From Prototheca cutis (lineage: Eukaryota; Chlorophyta; Trebouxiophyceae; Chlorellales; Chlorellaceae): DNA of 64,000 nt. The notes below the pieces were generated by a model. It made no database searches. It was not told where the DNA came from and saw nothing but the letters and a program-made list of their open reading frames with translations. The stretch spans positions 1,087,721 through 1,151,720 of the forward strand of contig BCIH01000002.1 of the NCBI GenBank assembly GCA_002897115.2. The letters run 5' to 3'. A program made the translations under genes and the position numbers. Positions 61,783-64,000 of this stretch are shown here, in pieces. Position 1 is the first letter of the stretch. Each line of letters opens with the position of its first letter.

Positions 61783-64000
61783 TCACAGGACCAGGGAGTA
61801 GCAGTGCACGGCATTGTAGTAGAGGGTCCCCTCCAGCGGCACGAATTGGCCTGTGAGAAGTTTGATTGCCTCCTGGCTGCCAATGGAGCCGATGATGGCG
61901 GCCACGGCATGTGGCTCGCCGGCCGCCCACCGACACACCTCGGCTGCTGCATCCTCGGGCAGCCGCACCCCATTGACGCCAGCCTCACTCAGCAGCGCCT
62001 GTCCAAAGCACAGCAGTGCCGATGTGTCTTCCTCTAGTTCGGTGGCGCTGCGGTGGGGAGATCAGTGTGGTGTGGAGTGCCGTGTTACGTGGGGTAAACA
62101 CAATTGTGTCTCTGAATGAACATACCACAACTCTGCAGGTGAGCTGCGTAACAATCTCGAGGCCACACCTGGACGTGGCCACGGGAGCACCCGGATGGCG
62201 GCGGTGCGTCGAGGCAAACCTGTCTGCAGCCTGAAGGAGCGTCGCAAACGCCGCGGTCGCCGCCGCCGCGTCCTCACTGAGCAGTGCCTGGTGCAGGGCA
62301 TGCTTCGACTCCGGCAACCCATTCTTCTGCAACTGTGGTGACCGCACCACCCTGTGGGATTTTGTGTGTGTGTGTGTGTGTTGTAACTGTGGGGATTCTG
62401 CGGCGATCGTGTGTGGGGTGTGGGGTGGGTAGAAGAGGAAGGCAGATGTTGAACCTGCAGACCGAGAAGCCGCTCAGAAGCCGATGCCCCGAGCCGAATG
62501 TGGACTCCCAAACTCCTCACCTGAGCCGGCGAGCGTGCTTGCAGATGGCCCGAACCAAAGGCAATGGAACGTCCATGCTAGGCTGGCCCAACTCAGCCGC
62601 GATTGCACTGGCGTTCCGGTGAACTGTGTGGTGTCATGGGTGCGCTCACAATCGGTTGCATGAGAGTGCTGGAGTCTCGCATGGACCTAACAAAACTGCT
62701 GTCACCAGGCACACCCAGCAAGGCACAACCATCGCCCCAGATTGACTCCAGCACAAATGGAAATTCTCATGATGCCTCGTGCACACCTGCGACTGCATCG
62801 ATGTCGGCCTTAGTTCTGTAGATTCGTTGCAGTGCGAGAAACTGCTGTGAACCCGCATGCATGTCCGGAATAGTGCCCTGCATGCGTGCTTATGTGTGTG
62901 TTTGAAGGAGCTGGTCGCATGCACCAGGGGAGGGTCCCCCTTCCATCGACGGAAAGAAAGGAGGCCCTGTGTCATGTCATGCACGGTGGTGCAACACAAG
63001 TGCACAAGGCAGGAGACTCCGGGAATGCATGCATGGAATCTTCTTCAGGGAGGACACACGGTCCCCAAAACCCACCTCAAGAGGGACACAGCCGCTGCTC
63101 TCTTGTTCCACAAACCGTCGCAGGGCGGCCACGCAAATCCAGAAAGGCTTTGACCCCGGATGCAGCTCCGTGCACTCGGGGTCTTCAAACAATCTCAGCA
63201 ACTCGGGCGCTGGATGGTGGGGCGGGGAGATGAGGGGGNTTTGGTTGGTCACAGGTGTGATTGGGCAGGGTGGTAACAGGAGGAGCTGGGGGGGACAAGC
63301 CACAGGATCAACACACTGCGTGGCAGGGCACTTTGGCTCTCCCTCCGCATGAACCAAGGCCCTCCGCTCAAGGCCTCACAGGGATTGCAGGATCCAGACC
63401 AGACGCGATGGGCATTGCTGATTGCTTCGGCAACGTTCTCCTCCTGCAGCGGGGATTATGTGATGTGTGACTCTGTTGATGGCAATTGCATCTGCGCACA
63501 ACTGTCTGGATCAACCAGCCGGGCCACCATTTCCCCCAAAAAAGACTGGCATGCGCTCCAATTCACACTTGCCTCGATGGGAACGCCGTCAACCTCGCGG
63601 TTCCAGGCCCGGAGGCGGTCCTTGAAGGCCTGTCTATCGGCGGCCGTGGCCGGCAGCGACCCCACATGCTCTCCACGCCAGTCAGCGGCCGCCCGGGTCA
63701 GAAGCAATGCGTACGGCACGTGGTCGCGCCAGCTGTCGTCGGCCATCAGACCGTCCACGGCCGCCGCAGCCTGTTCCAGTTCGGGCCATGGACTGGCCAG
63801 CCTGTGTTTTTTTGTTGAGTGTGTGGACATGAAAACACAGTCAGTATTGGCAACACATGGTGTTCTTGGGTTTGAAGAATCATCAAAAGAGGCTTTTCAG
63901 TTCAAGCATGCCATGCAGAATGCAATCCCTGCACCTGAGATCCTCGATGGCATTCTCCGGCTTGGCATCCACGACGCAGTGCTCTCGCACAGAGACCTGC
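61783..64000 (-). CDS. NAE1: NEDD8-activating enzyme E1 regulatory subunit (AXR1/NAE1); 5' end beyond the right edge
   Basis: Non-catalytic partner of ECR1/UBA3 in RUB/NEDD8 activation for cullin ligases. Only the C-terminal two thirds is in the window. Exons, right to left: about 64000-63937 (HCVVDAKPENAIEDLR), about 63805-63567 (SPWPELEQAAAAVDG, HVPYALLLTRAAADW), about 63450-63380 (EENVAEAISNAHRVW), about 63210-63080 (LFEDPECTELHPGSKPFW, FVEQESSG), about 62880-62790 (GTIPDMHAGSQQFLALQRIY), about 62582-62521 (DVPLPLVRAICKHARRLR), about 62330-62190 (LLSEDAAAATAAFATLL) and about 62042-61783. The last ends in HAVAAIIGSIGSQEAIKLLT, QFVPLEGTLYYN and YSLVL. Motif order matches AXR1 closely. One ambiguous base (63239) is intronic. 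Confidence 0.92.

Overview
The window is nuclear DNA of a eukaryote, most likely a chlorophyte green alga of the trebouxiophyte (Chlorella-like) kind. The evidence is a GC-rich genome with short GT-AG introns in nearly every gene, and exons that match plant and algal housekeeping families: SAL1-type nucleotidase, AtPH1-like PH protein, AXR1/NAE1, SKIP/SNW, ATG5, METTL5, ISCA1. There is no operon structure. Introns carry extreme homopolymer (G or C) and (CA)n tracts. Species-level placement is an inference. Coding regions are given as start-to-stop spans, with exons in the evidence text; splice sites were read by eye from GT/AG, reading phase and family similarity.

Layout, left to right. An ABCC-type ABC transporter runs off the left edge (-). 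It is followed by a tiny one-helix protein (+), METTL5 rRNA methyltransferase (-), ISCA1 Fe-S assembly protein (+), a neuferricin-like cytochrome b5 protein (-), an AtPH1-like PH protein (+), mitochondrial processing peptidase alpha (-), a YIPF1/2-type Golgi protein (+), SAL1 bisphosphate nucleotidase (-), SKIP/SNW splicing factor (+) and bystin/ENP1 (-). From 24.2 to 26.4 kb lies an island without an intact gene. It contains a decayed TnpB/Fanzor-like nuclease C-terminus and, just past its stop, a strongly folding element. Then come ZNG1 (CobW-type zinc chaperone, +), an F-box protein (-), ATG5 (+), a DHX29-like DExH helicase (-), an adenylate-kinase-like protein (+), a SurE-like phosphatase (-), a BRM/SYD-like SNF2 ATPase (+), a CNNM-type transporter (-), a TMEM41/VTT membrane protein (-), an unknown membrane coiled-coil protein (+), an unknown probably mitochondrial protein (-), and NAE1/AXR1 running off the right edge (-).

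Functionally the genes are a scattered housekeeping set: ribosome biogenesis and translation (METTL5, bystin, DHX29), chromatin and splicing (SNF2, SKIP), mitochondrial biogenesis (MPP alpha, ISCA1), autophagy and ER lipid handling (ATG5, TMEM41), ubiquitin-type conjugation (NAE1, F-box) and metal handling (ZNG1, CNNM). Gene order alternates strands, giving many head-to-head pairs with 350-500 bp between start codons. No rRNA, tRNA or CRISPR array was seen. The most unusual locus is the Fanzor-like remnant with its adjacent pseudoknot-capable element.
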